From NCBI RefSeq assembly GCF_900148505.1, contig NZ_FRXO01000002.1:248001-312000 (forward strand): a stretch of DNA of 64,000 bases, given 5' to 3'. Positions 35,661 through 46,136 of the stretch are shown here, piece after piece. Under the pieces are notes generated by a model. That model saw only the letters and a list, made by a program, of their open reading frames with translations, searched no databases and was not told the origin of the DNA. Made by a program: the position numbers and the translations under genes. Numbering within the stretch: the stretch's first letter is position 1; every line of letters starts with the position of its first letter. The stretch is from Pseudoxanthobacter soli DSM 19599 (GTDB taxonomy: Bacteria > Pseudomonadota > Alphaproteobacteria > Rhizobiales > Segnochrobactraceae).

Positions 35661-36140
35661 GCCCGGAAGGCGTGGCGGAGCGAGCCTGACAGCATTGCAA
35701 ACGCCCGTCGAGCGCGTTCCCGGCCTTTCCCGGCGACTTTCGGGCACCGGACGCGCCCAATGCACGGCTCATCTAAGCCTAAGGTCTGAATCGCGCACGC
35801 TGAAGAGGTTTGTTACGGTTATTGCACGTTGCCCAACGTATGGCGGCGATCAGCAAGAATGCCGGCGAAATGCCGGCGAGAACACGGTGGCGCGGGCGGC
35901 GCCCGCCGGGTTCAACGGGAGGACCGCCCACCGGCCGATCATGCGAGGCATGGCGGACCGGCATTCGAAGCCGAACCGAACGACCGAATTCGCTTCGCGG
36001 CCGTCGTGCTGCGCGGGCGGGATTGCCGACTCGTGTCCGCATCCGCCCTCGCGCCGGCATCTGCCGCAGCGAAATCGCGTCATTGCGCCCGCAAACGGCG
36101 CGACGGGACGACCAAGAGCGCGCGAAGGAGGATATCGACC
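35661..36140. other. 480-base intergenic region between the ClC gene and the MFS gene
   Basis: Contains the divergent promoters. An AT-richer stretch around 35795-35840 (TTGTTACGG...TTATTGCACG) is the likely start region for one of them. The MFS reading frame remains open upstream to 35829, but its translation there is not transporter-like. No gene seen. Confidence 0.4.
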
Positions 36141-37814
36141 ATGGCCAATGTCTCATCTGCGACGGCTCCGCCGCATAGCGTACGACCGATGACCTCCGCC
36201 GAAAGGCGCGTCATCTTCGCGTCGTCGCTCGGCACCGTGTTCGAGTGGTACGACTTCTATCTCTACGGCTCCCTCTCGGCCATCATCGCGGCCCAGTTCT
36301 TCTCGGGCGTGAACGAGACAGCGGCGTTCATCTTCGCACTGCTCGCCTTTGCCGCGGGCTTCGCGGTGCGCCCGTTCGGCGCGATCGTGTTCGGCCGGCT
36401 CGGCGACATCGTCGGCCGCAAGTACACCTTCCTGATCACCATCCTGCTGATGGGCATCTCGACCTTCGTGGTCGGCATCCTGCCGTCCTATGCCTCGATC
36501 GGCCTGCTCGCCCCGGTCATTCTCATCCTGCTCCGCCTCGTCCAGGGCCTTGCGCTCGGCGGTGAATATGGCGGTGCGGCGACCTATGTGGCCGAGCACG
36601 CGCCGAACGGCCGCCGCGGCTTCTACACCAGCTTCATCCAGACGACCGCCACCCTCGGCCTGTTCCTGTCGCTGCTCGTCATCCTCGGCGTGCGCACCTG
36701 GATCGGCGAGGAGGCGTTCGCGTCCTGGGGCTGGCGCATTCCGTTCCTGGTCTCGATCATCCTGCTCGGCATCTCCGTCTGGATCCGCCTTCAGCTCAAC
36801 GAGAGCCCGGTGTTCAAGAAGATGAAGGAGGAGGGCAAGGCCTCCAAGCAGCCGCTGACCGACGCCTTCGGCAACTGGAAGAACCTGAAGATCGTCATCC
36901 TCGCCCTGATCGGCCTGACGGCGGGCCAGGCGGTGGTGTGGTACACGGGCCAGTTCTACGCGCTGTTCTTCCTCACCCAGACGCTGAAGGTCGACCCCAG
37001 CACCGCGAACATCATGATCGCCGTCGCGCTTGCCATCGGCACGCCTTTCTTCCTGTTCTTCGGCTGGCTTTCCGACCGCATCGGCCGCAAGCCGATCATC
37101 ATGGCCGGCTGCCTGATCGCCGCGCTGACCTACTTCCCGATCTTCAAGGCCATCACCCACTACGCCAACCCGGCGCTGGAGGCGGCCCAGACCAGTGCAC
37201 CGGTGACGGTGGTCGCCAATCCGGCCGAATGCTCGTTCCAGTTCAACCCGGTCGGCACCTCGGCCTTCCTGACCTCGTGCGACATCGCCAAGGCGTTCCT
37301 CGCCAAGCGCTCGGTGAACTATTCCAACGTCGCCGCCGTGCCGGGAACGGTCGCCTCGGTGAAGATCGGCGACACGGAAATCCAGAGCTTCGACGGACAT
37401 GGCCTGCCGGCCGACGAACTGAAGGCGAAGACCGCGGCGTTCGGCACCCAGATGACCGCCGCCGTCAATGCCGCCGGCTACCCGACGGCCGCCGATCCGG
37501 CGCAGCTCAACTGGGGCATGACGGTGCTGATGCTCACGATCCTGGTGCTGTTCGTCACCATGGTCTACGGCCCGATCGCCGCGATGCTCGTCGAGATGTT
37601 TCCGACCGCGATCCGCTACACCTCGATGTCGCTGCCTTATCACATCGGCAACGGCTGGTTCGGCGGCTTCCTGCCCCCGATGGCCTTCGCCATCGTGGCC
37701 GCAACCGGCAACATCTATGACGGCCTCTGGTACCCGATCATCATCGCCTCGGCGACGTTCGTGATCGGCATGCTGTTCGTCCGCGAAACCAAGGATGTCG
37801 ACATCCTGAGCTGA
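36141..37814 (+). CDS. MFS transporter of the metabolite:H+ symporter (MHS) family
   Basis: A 557-residue inner-membrane symporter. FASSLGTVFEWYDFYLYGSL (first helix) and the cytoplasmic loop motif GRLGDIVGRKYTF are MHS hallmarks shared with ShiA, ProP and KgtP; GGEYGGAATYVAEHAPNGRRGFYTS is the second. A loop of about 130 residues between later helices (around 340-455, with Cys pair in AECSFQF and LTSCDIA) enlarges the protein beyond the usual 440. A GAAGGAGG ribosome binding site lies nine bases before ATG 36141. Substrate unknown; organic acids are typical. A TRAP binding protein follows. Confidence 0.91.
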   Translation: MANVSSATAPPHSVRPMTSAERRVIFASSLGTVFEWYDFYLYGSLSAIIAAQFFSGVNETAAFIFALLAFAAGFAVRPFGAIVFGRLGDIVGRKYTFLITILLMGISTFVVGILPSYASIGLLAPVILILLRLVQGLALGGEYGGAATYVAEHAPNGRRGFYTSFIQTTATLGLFLSLLVILGVRTWIGEEAFASWGWRIPFLVSIILLGISVWIRLQLNESPVFKKMKEEGKASKQPLTDAFGNWKNLKIVILALIGLTAGQAVVWYTGQFYALFFLTQTLKVDPSTANIMIAVALAIGTPFFLFFGWLSDRIGRKPIIMAGCLIAALTYFPIFKAITHYANPALEAAQTSAPVTVVANPAECSFQFNPVGTSAFLTSCDIAKAFLAKRSVNYSNVAAVPGTVASVKIGDTEIQSFDGHGLPADELKAKTAAFGTQMTAAVNAAGYPTAADPAQLNWGMTVLMLTILVLFVTMVYGPIAAMLVEMFPTAIRYTSMSLPYHIGNGWFGGFLPPMAFAIVAATGNIYDGLWYPIIIASATFVIGMLFVRETKDVDILS

Positions 37815-37824
37815 CGCCCACAAG

Positions 37825-37850
37825 GCCCGGGGAGCCTCCCCTCCGGGCTT
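37825..37850 (+). terminator. imperfect terminator hairpin after the MFS gene
   Basis: GCCCGG (37825-37830) pairs with CCGGGC (37843-37848), with further partial pairing inside, followed by TT only. Weak. Confidence 0.45.
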
Positions 37851-38075
37851 CAGTCCGCCCGCGATGCCGGTCCGTCCGGCGCCGCGGGCGGACCTGTTCC
37901 GATCACCCCCCGACCATGCAAGTCAGAGGTTGCAATCCGGTGGCTCCGCCGGTCTAAATCAACCGGCGGAGCCGTCCGGCCCCACGCCAGCGCGCCCGTG
38001 CTGCCACGGGCCGGGGCGGTTCTCTCCGCCAGGCAATCAAAAGATACGGCCTCGAAACACAGGCTCCAGGAATGC

Positions 38076-38102
38076 CGCCTCAAAGAGGCGCCGAACACGA
38101 GG
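38076..38102 (+). promoter_or_regulatory. leader hairpin CGCCTC/GAGGCG followed by ACGAGG
   Basis: CGCCTC (38076-38081), loop AAA, GAGGCG (38085-38090), then CCGAACACGAGG (38091-38102), ending 10 bases before the TRAP binding protein ATG, so the GAGG is also the ribosome binding site. The pattern matches 25369-25396. Confidence 0.4.
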
Positions 38103-38112
38103 AAACTCCCAG

Positions 38113-39213
<1,101 letters not shown>

Positions 39214-39229
39214 CGCGCGACGCCCCTGC

Positions 39230-39266
39230 CCCGCCGGCCGGCAACCCCGTAGCCGGCGGGACTTTT
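39230..39266 (+). terminator. intrinsic terminator after the TRAP binding protein
   Basis: Nine-base perfect stem CCCGCCGGC (39230-39238) / GCCGGCGGG (39252-39260), followed by ACTTTTC. Confidence 0.75.
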
Positions 39267-39434
39267 CGGGGGCCGCCGTGCCGGCGGGACTTGCACCGGC
39301 CGCCCGATCGCGCCAAAGCAGGACCCGCGCCAACGCACCGCCTTCCCGACCGGACGAGAACGCCGGCCGGGGAGGCCCGGGCCACACTCCGGGCGGGCGC
39401 TGTCTCGCGAAGCCGGAGGCGGGTTGCGCCCTTC

Positions 39435-40109
39435 ATGATCCGTGTCGAACACGTCTCCCACAGCTTCGGCGACCGCCCCGTGCTCGACGGCGTCGACCTT
39501 TCGCTGGACGAGCGCCGCATCGCGGTGGTGGGCTCCAACGGTTCGGGCAAGAGCACGTTCGCGCGCCTTCTGAACGGGCTGGTGCTGCCGGCCCGCGGCC
39601 GGGTGCTGGTGGACGGCCTCGACACCCGCGCCGACGGCAAGGCGGTGCGCCGCAAGGTCGGCTTCGTGTTCCAGAACCCCGACAACCAGATCGTGTTTCC
39701 CGTGGTGGAGGAAGACCTCGCCTTCGGGCTGAAGAACCGCGGGCTTTCGAAGCCGGAGATCGCCGCCCGGGTGGATGCGGCGCTCGACCGGTGGAACCTG
39801 ACGGCGCTGCGCCAGCAGCCGGCGCACCTGCTTTCCGGCGGCGAAAAGCAGCTGCTGGCCATCTCGGGCGTGCTGGTGATGGAGCCCGATTATCTCGTGC
39901 TCGACGAGCCGACCACGCTGCTCGACCTGCGCAACAAGCGGCGCATCGCCGAGGCGATCGCCTCGCTGCCGCAGCCGGTCGTCGTCGTCACCCACGATCT
40001 CGACCTCGTGGCGGAGTTCGACCGGGTGGTGGTGATCGAAGGCGGCCGGGTGGCGGTCGACGACGCGCCCTCGCCCGCGCTTGCCCGTTATGTCGGGATG
40101 ATGTCGTGA
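39435..40109 (+). CDS. bioM: biotin ECF transporter ATPase BioM
   Basis: A 224-residue ABC ATPase of the energy-coupling factor type. Walker A is GSNGSGKS (33-40), the Q-loop is [21 protein letters not shown], the signature is LSGGEKQ (about 133-139), and Walker B is [12 protein letters not shown]. The QNPDNQ segment is a hallmark of ECF/CbiO ATPases. It begins the bioM-bioN-bioY block, whose stop and start codons overlap. ATG 39435 is used; the frame is open upstream but not family-like there. Confidence 0.87.
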   Translation: MIRVEHVSHSFGDRPVLDGVDLSLDERRIAVVGSNGSGKSTFARLLNGLVLPARGRVLVDGLDTRADGKAVRRKVGFVFQNPDNQIVFPVVEEDLAFGLKNRGLSKPEIAARVDAALDRWNLTALRQQPAHLLSGGEKQLLAISGVLVMEPDYLVLDEPTTLLDLRNKRRIAEAIASLPQPVVVVTHDLDLVAEFDRVVVIEGGRVAVDDAPSPALARYVGMMS

Positions 40110-40744
40110 CCGGAGGCGCGGCCCGGCCGGAGGGCTCACCGCTCCACCGCCTGCCGGCCGGGGCGAAGCTCGCGGTGCTCGCCGCGGCCGGCACGCTCGC
40201 CTTCCTCGCCACCGACTGGCGATGGCTCGCCGTGGGAATGGCCGCGGTCTGCGCGCTCTATTTCGTCGCCGGCCTTGGCGTGCGCGGGCTCCTCACCGAA
40301 ATGCGGCGCTTCGTCTGGATCGCCGTGGTGCTGCTCGCGGTGCAGGCCGCGCTCGGCCAGTGGCTGACCGGCCTTGAGGTGGCCCTGCGCCTTTTTGCGC
40401 TGGTGCTGCTCGCCGCGCTCGTGACCCTGACCACGCGGACATCCGCCATCATCGCCACGCTGGAGCGGCTGCTTTCGCCGCTCGACCGCATCGGGATGTC
40501 CTCCGCCCGCATCGCGCTCGCCGTTTCGCTGGCGTTCCGCTTCATTCCCCTGATCGCGGAGATCACCCGTGAGGTGCGGGAGGCGCAGCGCGCGCGCGGC
40601 CTCGAACGCAGCCTCGTCGCGGTCGCGCTGCCGGTGATTGTCCGCGCGCTGAAAATGGCCGATGACATTGCAGACGCCATCGACGCGCGCGGCTTCGATC
40701 CTGCGCCGCGTCGCCGGGCGCGATCCGACAGGAGCCGACCTTGA
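40106..40744 (+). CDS. bioN: biotin ECF transporter transmembrane protein BioN (EcfT)
   Basis: A 212-residue coupling membrane protein with about five helices. The EcfT signature that docks on the ATPase is visible as two Ala-Arg-Gly-type motifs, the clear one being AQRARGLE (about residue 157), and again DAIDARGFD near the end. The GTG start overlaps the bioM stop (GTGA). Fits between the ATPase and the BioY substrate protein as in other alphaproteobacteria. Confidence 0.88.
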   Translation: MTGGAARPEGSPLHRLPAGAKLAVLAAAGTLAFLATDWRWLAVGMAAVCALYFVAGLGVRGLLTEMRRFVWIAVVLLAVQAALGQWLTGLEVALRLFALVLLAALVTLTTRTSAIIATLERLLSPLDRIGMSSARIALAVSLAFRFIPLIAEITREVREAQRARGLERSLVAVALPVIVRALKMADDIADAIDARGFDPAPRRRARSDRSRP

Positions 40745-41289
40745 CCACCCGGGATATCGTCCTCATCGCGCTGTTCGCCGCCATCACGGCCGCGCTGGCG
40801 CTGTTTCCGCCGATCACCATGCCGCTCGCGGGCGTGCCGATCACGGCGCAATCGCTCGGGCCGATGCTGGCGGGCTCGATTCTCGGCGCGCGGCGGGGAT
40901 GCCTGGCGCTGGTGCTGTTCCTGCTGCTGGTCGCGGCCGGACTGCCGCTGCTCGCCGGCGGCAATGGCGGGTTGGCGGTGTTCTTCGGGCCGACCGCCGG
41001 CTTCCTGTTCTCCTGGCCGGTCGCCGCGTTCGTGGTCGGCGCGCTGTTCGAGACGTTCTGGCGGCAGGTCGGCGCCCTGCTCGGCTTCGTCTTCAACGTC
41101 GTCGGCGGCATCGGCGTCGTCTATCTGATCGGCGTGCCGTGGGTCGCGCTTTCCGCGAAGATCCCGCTCTGGACCGCCATCGCCGGATCGGCGGTGTTCG
41201 TGCCCGGCGACATCGTCAAGGCGGTGGTCGCGACCGCCGTCGCGGTGACGGTGAAGCGCGCCTATCCGATGATCCGCGCGCGGGCCTGA
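40741..41289 (+). CDS. bioY: biotin transporter substrate-binding (S) component BioY
   Basis: A 182-residue integral membrane S component that binds biotin. The conserved FPPITMPLAGVPITAQSLGPMLAGSILGARRG block and GLPLLAGGNGGLAVFFGPTAGFLFSWP are classic BioY. The start codon is TTG at 40741, overlapping the bioN stop as TTGA, with AGGAG nearby. With BioM and BioN it makes a complete high-affinity biotin importer. No BioR site was recognised upstream of bioM. Confidence 0.94.
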   Translation: MTTRDIVLIALFAAITAALALFPPITMPLAGVPITAQSLGPMLAGSILGARRGCLALVLFLLLVAAGLPLLAGGNGGLAVFFGPTAGFLFSWPVAAFVVGALFETFWRQVGALLGFVFNVVGGIGVVYLIGVPWVALSAKIPLWTAIAGSAVFVPGDIVKAVVATAVAVTVKRAYPMIRARA

Positions 41290-41318
41290 ATGCCCGCGCC
41301 GTCGCCCTTGCCGGGCGC

Positions 41319-42125
41319 CTAGGAGGCGAGGAAGCCGCCGTCGACGGCCAGATCGTGGCCGAAGACGAACGAGGCGGCATCGGAGGCGAGCCAGACCACG
41401 GCCTCGGCGGCATCCTCGGGCCGGCCGACCCGGCGGGCGGGAAGCGAGGCGGCGATGCGCTCGACCGGCAGGCCGAGATTGGCGGCAGCCGTTTGCATCA
41501 GCGGCGTGTCGACCCGGCCGGGCGAGATCGCATTGATGCGGATGCCGGCGGGCCCGTATTCCAGCGCCGCGGTGCGCGTCATCGACAGCACCGCCGCCTT
41601 GGAGGCCGAATAGAGCGCGAGGCCGCCGTTCGGGTTGCGCGAGCCGGACACCGAAGCGTTGTTGATGATGACGCCGGCGCCGAGTTCGCGCATCGCCGCG
41701 ATCTCGGCCTTCATCGCCAGGAACACCGCACGGACGTTGAGGCCGAACACCGCCTCGAACACCGCGTCCGGCTGCTCGGCGAGCGGCGCCGCCGCTTCCT
41801 GGATGCCGGCATTGTTGAAGGCGATGTCGAGCCGGCCGAAGGCGGCGCGGGCGCGCTCCACCATCTTGGCCGCCGCGTCGGGAACGGACAGGTCGGCGGC
41901 GACGAACGCGGCATGGGCGCCGAGCGCGGCGCAGGCGGCCGCCACCTCCTCGCCGCGCGGCCGGTCGCGACCCGCGACCACCACCGAGGCACCCCGGCGC
42001 GCAAAAGCCAGCGCCGTGGCCCGCCCGATGCCGGAACTGCCGCCGCTGACGAGCACCACCCTGCCCTCGAACTCGTGCGTGGCGCCCGGCCCCGCCGCTG
42101 CCGCGCCGGTCTCGTCTCCCGTCAT
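41319..42125 (-). CDS. classical SDR-family oxidoreductase
   Basis: A 268-residue classical SDR: VVLVSGGSSGIGRATA (24-39) with TGxxxGIG-type motif, NNAG (104-107), catalytic NNASVSGSR then YSASK (Tyr172, Lys176), and ISPGRVDTPL. An FabG-like reductase with unknown substrate. The start ATG 42125 is preferred over 42146. It converges on bioY with 29 bases between and is divergent from nadQ. The shared 323-base region between it and nadQ contains no NadQ-type site that I could see. Confidence 0.87.
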   Translation of the reverse strand: MTGDETGAAAAGPGATHEFEGRVVLVSGGSSGIGRATALAFARRGASVVVAGRDRPRGEEVAAACAALGAHAAFVAADLSVPDAAAKMVERARAAFGRLDIAFNNAGIQEAAAPLAEQPDAVFEAVFGLNVRAVFLAMKAEIAAMRELGAGVIINNASVSGSRNPNGGLALYSASKAAVLSMTRTAALEYGPAGIRINAISPGRVDTPLMQTAAANLGLPVERIAASLPARRVGRPEDAAEAVVWLASDAASFVFGHDLAVDGGFLAS

Positions 42126-42448
42126 GGTCTCTCTCGCCTGTCGCAAAACGCTGTCACGCCGAAGATAGCGTCGATCACCATGGCAGAATCGGCCGGGCGT
42201 TGGGACCAGATTTCATCCGCCGCCCGATCGCGGAGCGAGCCGGACCGGCCAAGGTTGTGGGAAGCCGCGGCTGCGCGCAGGAAAACCCGGCGCGGGGCCG
42301 GGCGTTCCGCTATCCTGCCACCGCTGCTTCCGGCGGCGTGGGGCGGTGCCGAAGGCACGCTTCCACCGGGCGCAGATCGCCCGAGCGGGAGCCGCCCGAA
42401 CGCGAGCCGCTGCTGCCAAACCGCCGAAGAGGAACCAGACCGCCGACG
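42126..42448. other. 323-base divergent intergenic region between the SDR and nadQ
   Basis: No gene or strong element recognised. The nadQ frame is open through most of it, but the translation is low-complexity arginine/proline-rich. A GAAGAGGAACC stretch at 42426 provides a possible nadQ ribosome binding site. Confidence 0.4.
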
Positions 42449-43462
42449 ATGACCACCGAGCCAGCCCCGCCAGTTCCAGACCAGCCCTCCGCCGCCGCGG
42501 TGCCGATGGCAGGCGGCGCGATGGGAATGCCGTCCGTCACGCTCAGTGCCGTCGTGATCGCTGCCTCGGCGCGCGAGCCGCGCGTGCTGGCCGTCCGCCG
42601 CCCGGACTGTCCGGATGCGCTTCCCTCCGGCCCGCTGGAGCGCGAGCACCGGACGCTGGAGATGGGCGTGCGCGCCTGGGTCGGGCGGCTCACCAATCAG
42701 ACCCTCGGCTATGTCGAACAGCTCTACACCTTCTCCGACCGCGACCGGACGGAGGCGGGCCGCAATGCCGTCTATGCCCTCGCCATCGCCTATCTCGCCC
42801 TCGTCCGCGAGGTGAAGCCGGCGGGCGCGGCGGACGCGGTGTGGCGGGACTGGTATGCCTTCCTGCCGCACGAGGACTGGCGTGCCGGCCGCCCGGCCGC
42901 CCTCGACCGCATCGAACCGCGGCTGCTCGCCTGGCAGGCGGAGGCGCCGAGCCCGGCCATGCGACAGGCGCGTCAGGAGCGGCTCGGCCTGACGTTCGGC
43001 TTCGGCACCGCGCCCGCGTGGAATGAGGAGCGCGTGCTCGACCGTTACGAGCTGCTCTACGAAGCTGGGCTCGTCGCCGAGGCCTGGCAAGACCGCGGCG
43101 AGGCACCGCCGCCGGCGGAAGACCTGGCGCCAGGCGCCGCGATGGCGCTCGACCACCGGCGGATGCTCGCGATCGCCATCGGCCGGCTGCGCGGCAAGAT
43201 CAAGTACCGCCCGGTGATCTTCGAGCTGATGCCGCCGAGCTTCACGCTCTCCGATCTCCAGGGCACCGTGGAAGCCCTTTCCGGGGTGCGCCTTCACAAG
43301 CAGAATTTCCGCCGGCTGGTGGAAGCGCAGGGGCTGGTGGAGGAGACCGGAGAGACCGCCTCCAACACCGGCGGACGCCCCGCGCGGCTGGTGCGGTTCC
43401 GCCGTGAAGTGGTGCTGGAACGGCTGACCCCCGGCGTGCGGCTGCCGCTGTCGCGCGTATAG
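42449..43462 (+). CDS. nadQ: NAD biosynthesis regulator NadQ (NrtR-like, degenerate NUDIX plus winged helix)
   Basis: A 337-residue regulator. Residues about 28-140 form a NUDIX-like domain (SAVVIAASAREPRVLAVRR, LGYVEQLYTFSDRDR), and residues 245-320 a C-terminal winged helix nearly identical in pattern to NrtR (LRGKIKYRPVIFELMPPSFTL, HKQNFRRLVEAQGLVEETGE, GRPARLVRF). The NUDIX catalytic box is not intact, as expected for a sensor rather than an enzyme. In Alphaproteobacteria this family (COG4111) represses de novo NAD synthesis genes. The nadABC operon lies 2.7 kb downstream with two matching inverted repeats. The ligand (an NAD-related metabolite) is inferred. Confidence 0.86.
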   Translation: MTTEPAPPVPDQPSAAAVPMAGGAMGMPSVTLSAVVIAASAREPRVLAVRRPDCPDALPSGPLEREHRTLEMGVRAWVGRLTNQTLGYVEQLYTFSDRDRTEAGRNAVYALAIAYLALVREVKPAGAADAVWRDWYAFLPHEDWRAGRPAALDRIEPRLLAWQAEAPSPAMRQARQERLGLTFGFGTAPAWNEERVLDRYELLYEAGLVAEAWQDRGEAPPPAEDLAPGAAMALDHRRMLAIAIGRLRGKIKYRPVIFELMPPSFTLSDLQGTVEALSGVRLHKQNFRRLVEAQGLVEETGETASNTGGRPARLVRFRREVVLERLTPGVRLPLSRV

Positions 43463-43471
43463 TCCGCTCAG

Positions 43472-43488
43472 TTACCCAAAATGGGTAA
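43472..43488. promoter_or_regulatory. palindrome TTACCCA-AAA-TGGGTAA
   Basis: Perfect seven-base arms around AAA, ten bases after the nadQ stop and 104 bases before the MscS-like start. It lacks a T-tract, so it is more like an operator than a terminator. The binding protein is unknown. Confidence 0.5.
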
Positions 43489-43592
43489 TCAAGGCGCGTT
43501 TCGCCCTATCGACGGCGGTTCCGACGGCCGATAAACATTTGTTGATCTTGGGGGCGCCTTCCGGCATCCGGCGGCGCATTTTGGGGAATTCG

Positions 43593-45851
43593 ATGTCCAG
43601 CCGGACAGTTTGCAAGCCGACACGCTCGGTCGCGGCGCTGCTCGCCGCACTCATGGTCGCCCTTTTCGCAGCCGGCCCGGTCTCGGGCCTGTCGGCCACG
43701 GCGGCCTTGGCGGCGACGCCCGTCCCGACGGAAGCGCCGGCAGCCACGCCCGCGGCGGCCCCGCCGGTTGCGCAGGCCGCGCCGGCCGCAGCGCCAGCCC
43801 CCAAAGCCGAATCCACGGCCGCATCCAAGGATCTGGAACAGAAACTCGACGCCGACGTGCAGGCCGACGAGGCTGATTTCGTCACCACGATGGGCGAGCT
43901 GCGCGGGAAGTTCAGGGCGGCCATGGGCGCGCTGAAGACGTTCCCGTCCGACCTCAAGGCCGCACTCGACCGTGAGGAGCCCTACGGCGAGGTCGACCGG
44001 TGGGTGATGGACGGCATCGGCATCGCCCTCATCGGGATCGTCGCCGGCCTCGTGATCGCCATTCCGCTCGAGCGCTGGGCGATCGGCCGCCCGGTCGGCG
44101 CCCCGGCGGGACAGCAGATCGAGACCAACACGCGCATCGCCTTCCTGCTTCGGCGGGCCGCGATCTGGCTGGTCGGAACCGCTGTCGTGCTGATCGTCGG
44201 CCTCGTGGTGCTCGAACTGCTCGACAAGGGGCACGACCTGGAGCACGGCACGGCGCTCACCGTGCTGATGTGCTTTGCCGGGGTCCGAGCCGCGGCGTCC
44301 ATGTTCCGCACCGTGATCACCCCCGGCCTGCCGGAATACCGCATCGTGCATCTCGAGGATCGCGAGGCCCGCAGCCTCGGACGTGGCCTGACGCTGTTCG
44401 CGGCGCTGTTCGCGGTCGTGGTCGGCATGGACTTCTGGCTGCATCTGCTGCAGTTGCCGCGCGAGCCGCGTCACATCGCGTCGCTGGTTCTGAGCGTTCT
44501 CCTGCTGCTGCTCCTCGTCGTGCTCTGCGTCACCGAACGCCGTTCCGTGACCAAGGCGCTTGGCTGGCGCTCCACCGGGTTCGCCGGCTGGCTCGCCCGC
44601 AACTGGTGGGCGGTCGCCATCCTGTACTTCGTCGCCGCCTGGGCCGTCCGCGCCGTGGAGGTGCTGCTCGATGCCCGCGGCGGTGCGGAGCTGGTGGTGG
44701 TGCCGGTGCTGCTGGTGTTCGCCGGGCTCGGCCTGCAGGGCATCGCCCGCCTCGTTCTGGCGCAGATCGTGCGTCGCAGTCCGGAACTGCGCGTGGGCGG
44801 CCCGGCCGGCCGGCGCCTGCCGGACTTCCGCGACCTTGCCTATACCGCGTCCGCGTTGGCGATCACGCTCATCGCGCTCGCCCTGCTGCTCGAGACCTGG
44901 GGTCTGTCGTTCGCCCGCTCCGGCGCGGGCATCACGGCGATCAAGGTCGGCCTCATCTGCCTGTTCGGCTACATCGTCTACGAGTCGATCCGCATCGGCA
45001 TCGAACGCAAGCTCGCGATGGAGGGCGCCATTCCCGGCGTCGTCGCGGTCGACCTCGACGGCGACCAGCCGCTCGCCGCCGGCCAGTCGCGCATTGCGAC
45101 CCTGCTGCCGCTGGTACGGGTGTTCCTGCTCGCCGCGGTGCTCTGCGTCTCGGCACTGATGGTGCTGTCGGAACTCGGCGTTCAGGTCGCGCCGCTGTTC
45201 GCGGGCGCCGGCATCCTCGGCCTCGCCATCGGCTTCGGATCGCAGACGCTGGTTCACGACATCATGTCGGGCGCATTCTTCCTCGTCGACGACGCCTTCC
45301 GCGTCGGCGAATATGTCGACATCGGTTCTGCGAAGGGCGTGGTGGAGCGCATCTCGATCCGCTCGTTCCAGCTGCGCCACCAGAACGGCCAGCTGCAGAC
45401 CATTCCGTTCAGCGGCATCAAGCAGATCACCAACTTCTCGCGCGACTGGCAGGTCGCCAAGCTGCCGTTCAAGTTCCCGTTCGGAACGGACGTTGAGAAG
45501 GTGCGCAAGGTGATCAAGAAAGTGGGCGAGCGCCTGGCGGGCGATCCGGAACTCGGCCCGAAGTTCCTGGCGCCCATCAAGTCCCAGGGCGTGTCGGAAA
45601 TCGACAGCTCCGGCGTCACCATCCGCGTGAAGTTCATGACGCGGCCGAACGACCTGTTCCTGGTCAAGCGGCAGGCCTATGTCGCGCTGACCAAGGCGTT
45701 CGAGGAAGCCGGCCTCGAACTCAGCAACAACATCGTCACCGTGCGCATCGAGTCCGACGGCAAGACGGAAATCACCGAAGAGGTGAAGCAGGCGATCGCG
45801 GGCGCCGCCGCCAGCGCCGCGTCCGCCCCGCCGGCAGGCGCGGAAGGCTGA
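43593..45851 (+). CDS. large MscS-family mechanosensitive channel
   Basis: A 752-residue protein. A signal peptide (to about residue 41, ALAA) leads to an Ala/Pro-rich linker and a coiled region (75-130), then about ten membrane helices (from 140). The MscS pore helix is APLFAGAGILGLAIGFGSQTLVHDIMSG (533-560) and the beta domain is DDAFRVGEYVDIGSAKGVVERISIRS, followed by the C-terminal cytoplasmic vestibule. This domain order resembles the MscK/YjeP-type long channels. It guards against osmotic shock. ATG 43593 was chosen because the preceding residues do not fit a signal peptide. A strong terminator follows. Confidence 0.91.
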   Translation: MSSRTVCKPTRSVAALLAALMVALFAAGPVSGLSATAALAATPVPTEAPAATPAAAPPVAQAAPAAAPAPKAESTAASKDLEQKLDADVQADEADFVTTMGELRGKFRAAMGALKTFPSDLKAALDREEPYGEVDRWVMDGIGIALIGIVAGLVIAIPLERWAIGRPVGAPAGQQIETNTRIAFLLRRAAIWLVGTAVVLIVGLVVLELLDKGHDLEHGTALTVLMCFAGVRAAASMFRTVITPGLPEYRIVHLEDREARSLGRGLTLFAALFAVVVGMDFWLHLLQLPREPRHIASLVLSVLLLLLLVVLCVTERRSVTKALGWRSTGFAGWLARNWWAVAILYFVAAWAVRAVEVLLDARGGAELVVVPVLLVFAGLGLQGIARLVLAQIVRRSPELRVGGPAGRRLPDFRDLAYTASALAITLIALALLLETWGLSFARSGAGITAIKVGLICLFGYIVYESIRIGIERKLAMEGAIPGVVAVDLDGDQPLAAGQSRIATLLPLVRVFLLAAVLCVSALMVLSELGVQVAPLFAGAGILGLAIGFGSQTLVHDIMSGAFFLVDDAFRVGEYVDIGSAKGVVERISIRSFQLRHQNGQLQTIPFSGIKQITNFSRDWQVAKLPFKFPFGTDVEKVRKVIKKVGERLAGDPELGPKFLAPIKSQGVSEIDSSGVTIRVKFMTRPNDLFLVKRQAYVALTKAFEEAGLELSNNIVTVRIESDGKTEITEEVKQAIAGAAASAASAPPAGAEG

Positions 45852-45891
45852 CGCGCAACAGCCGCACACGGTCCAGTTCAGGAAACACCAG

Positions 45892-45921
45892 GGGGCCGCG
45901 GCAAACGCTGCGGCCCCTTTT
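45892..45921 (+). terminator. intrinsic terminator after the MscS-like gene
   Basis: Eleven-base stem GGGGCCGCGGC / GCTGCGGCCCC (one G-T pair), four-base loop, then TTTTG. Confidence 0.87.
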
Positions 45922-46036
45922 GCGTGCCCTGAGGCGCCGCGAACGCGATCCCGCTGGCCGGGCGTGCCCACACCCGCCGACATCCCGCGCCCGGCCCGAC
46001 GCGATGATGCGGCGGCAAAATTTCTGCGGCAGGGGC
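45922..46036. other. GC-rich spacer before the nadA control region
   Basis: Part of the 328-base gap between the channel gene and nadA. No coding frame or element is visible in this portion; the functional sites lie downstream at 46037-46155. Confidence 0.4.
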
Positions 46037-46067
46037 TTGACGTTCTTATGCTCATAATTAGCATAAG
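46037..46067 (+). promoter_or_regulatory. nadA promoter with overlapping inverted repeat (probable NadQ operator 1)
   Basis: TTGACG (46037-46042) is a good -35 box. The inverted repeat CTTATGCT-N7-AGCATAAG (46045-46067) covers the spacer and the likely -10 region (TAGCAT or GCATAA, 46059-46066), so a bound repressor would block RNA polymerase. The same half sites recur at 46137. Confidence 0.65.
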
Positions 46068-46136
46068 GGTATCGGGTCCACGAGCGGCCGCCGTCGCAGG
46101 CGCCGCTTTCCGGGATCCGGTTTTTTTGGGCCCCCA

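Noticed and set aside
41319..43462. SDR and nadQ as a toxin-antitoxin or defence pair
   Set aside because: Both belong to common metabolic and regulatory families, with no nuclease, toxin or mobile-element marker nearby.
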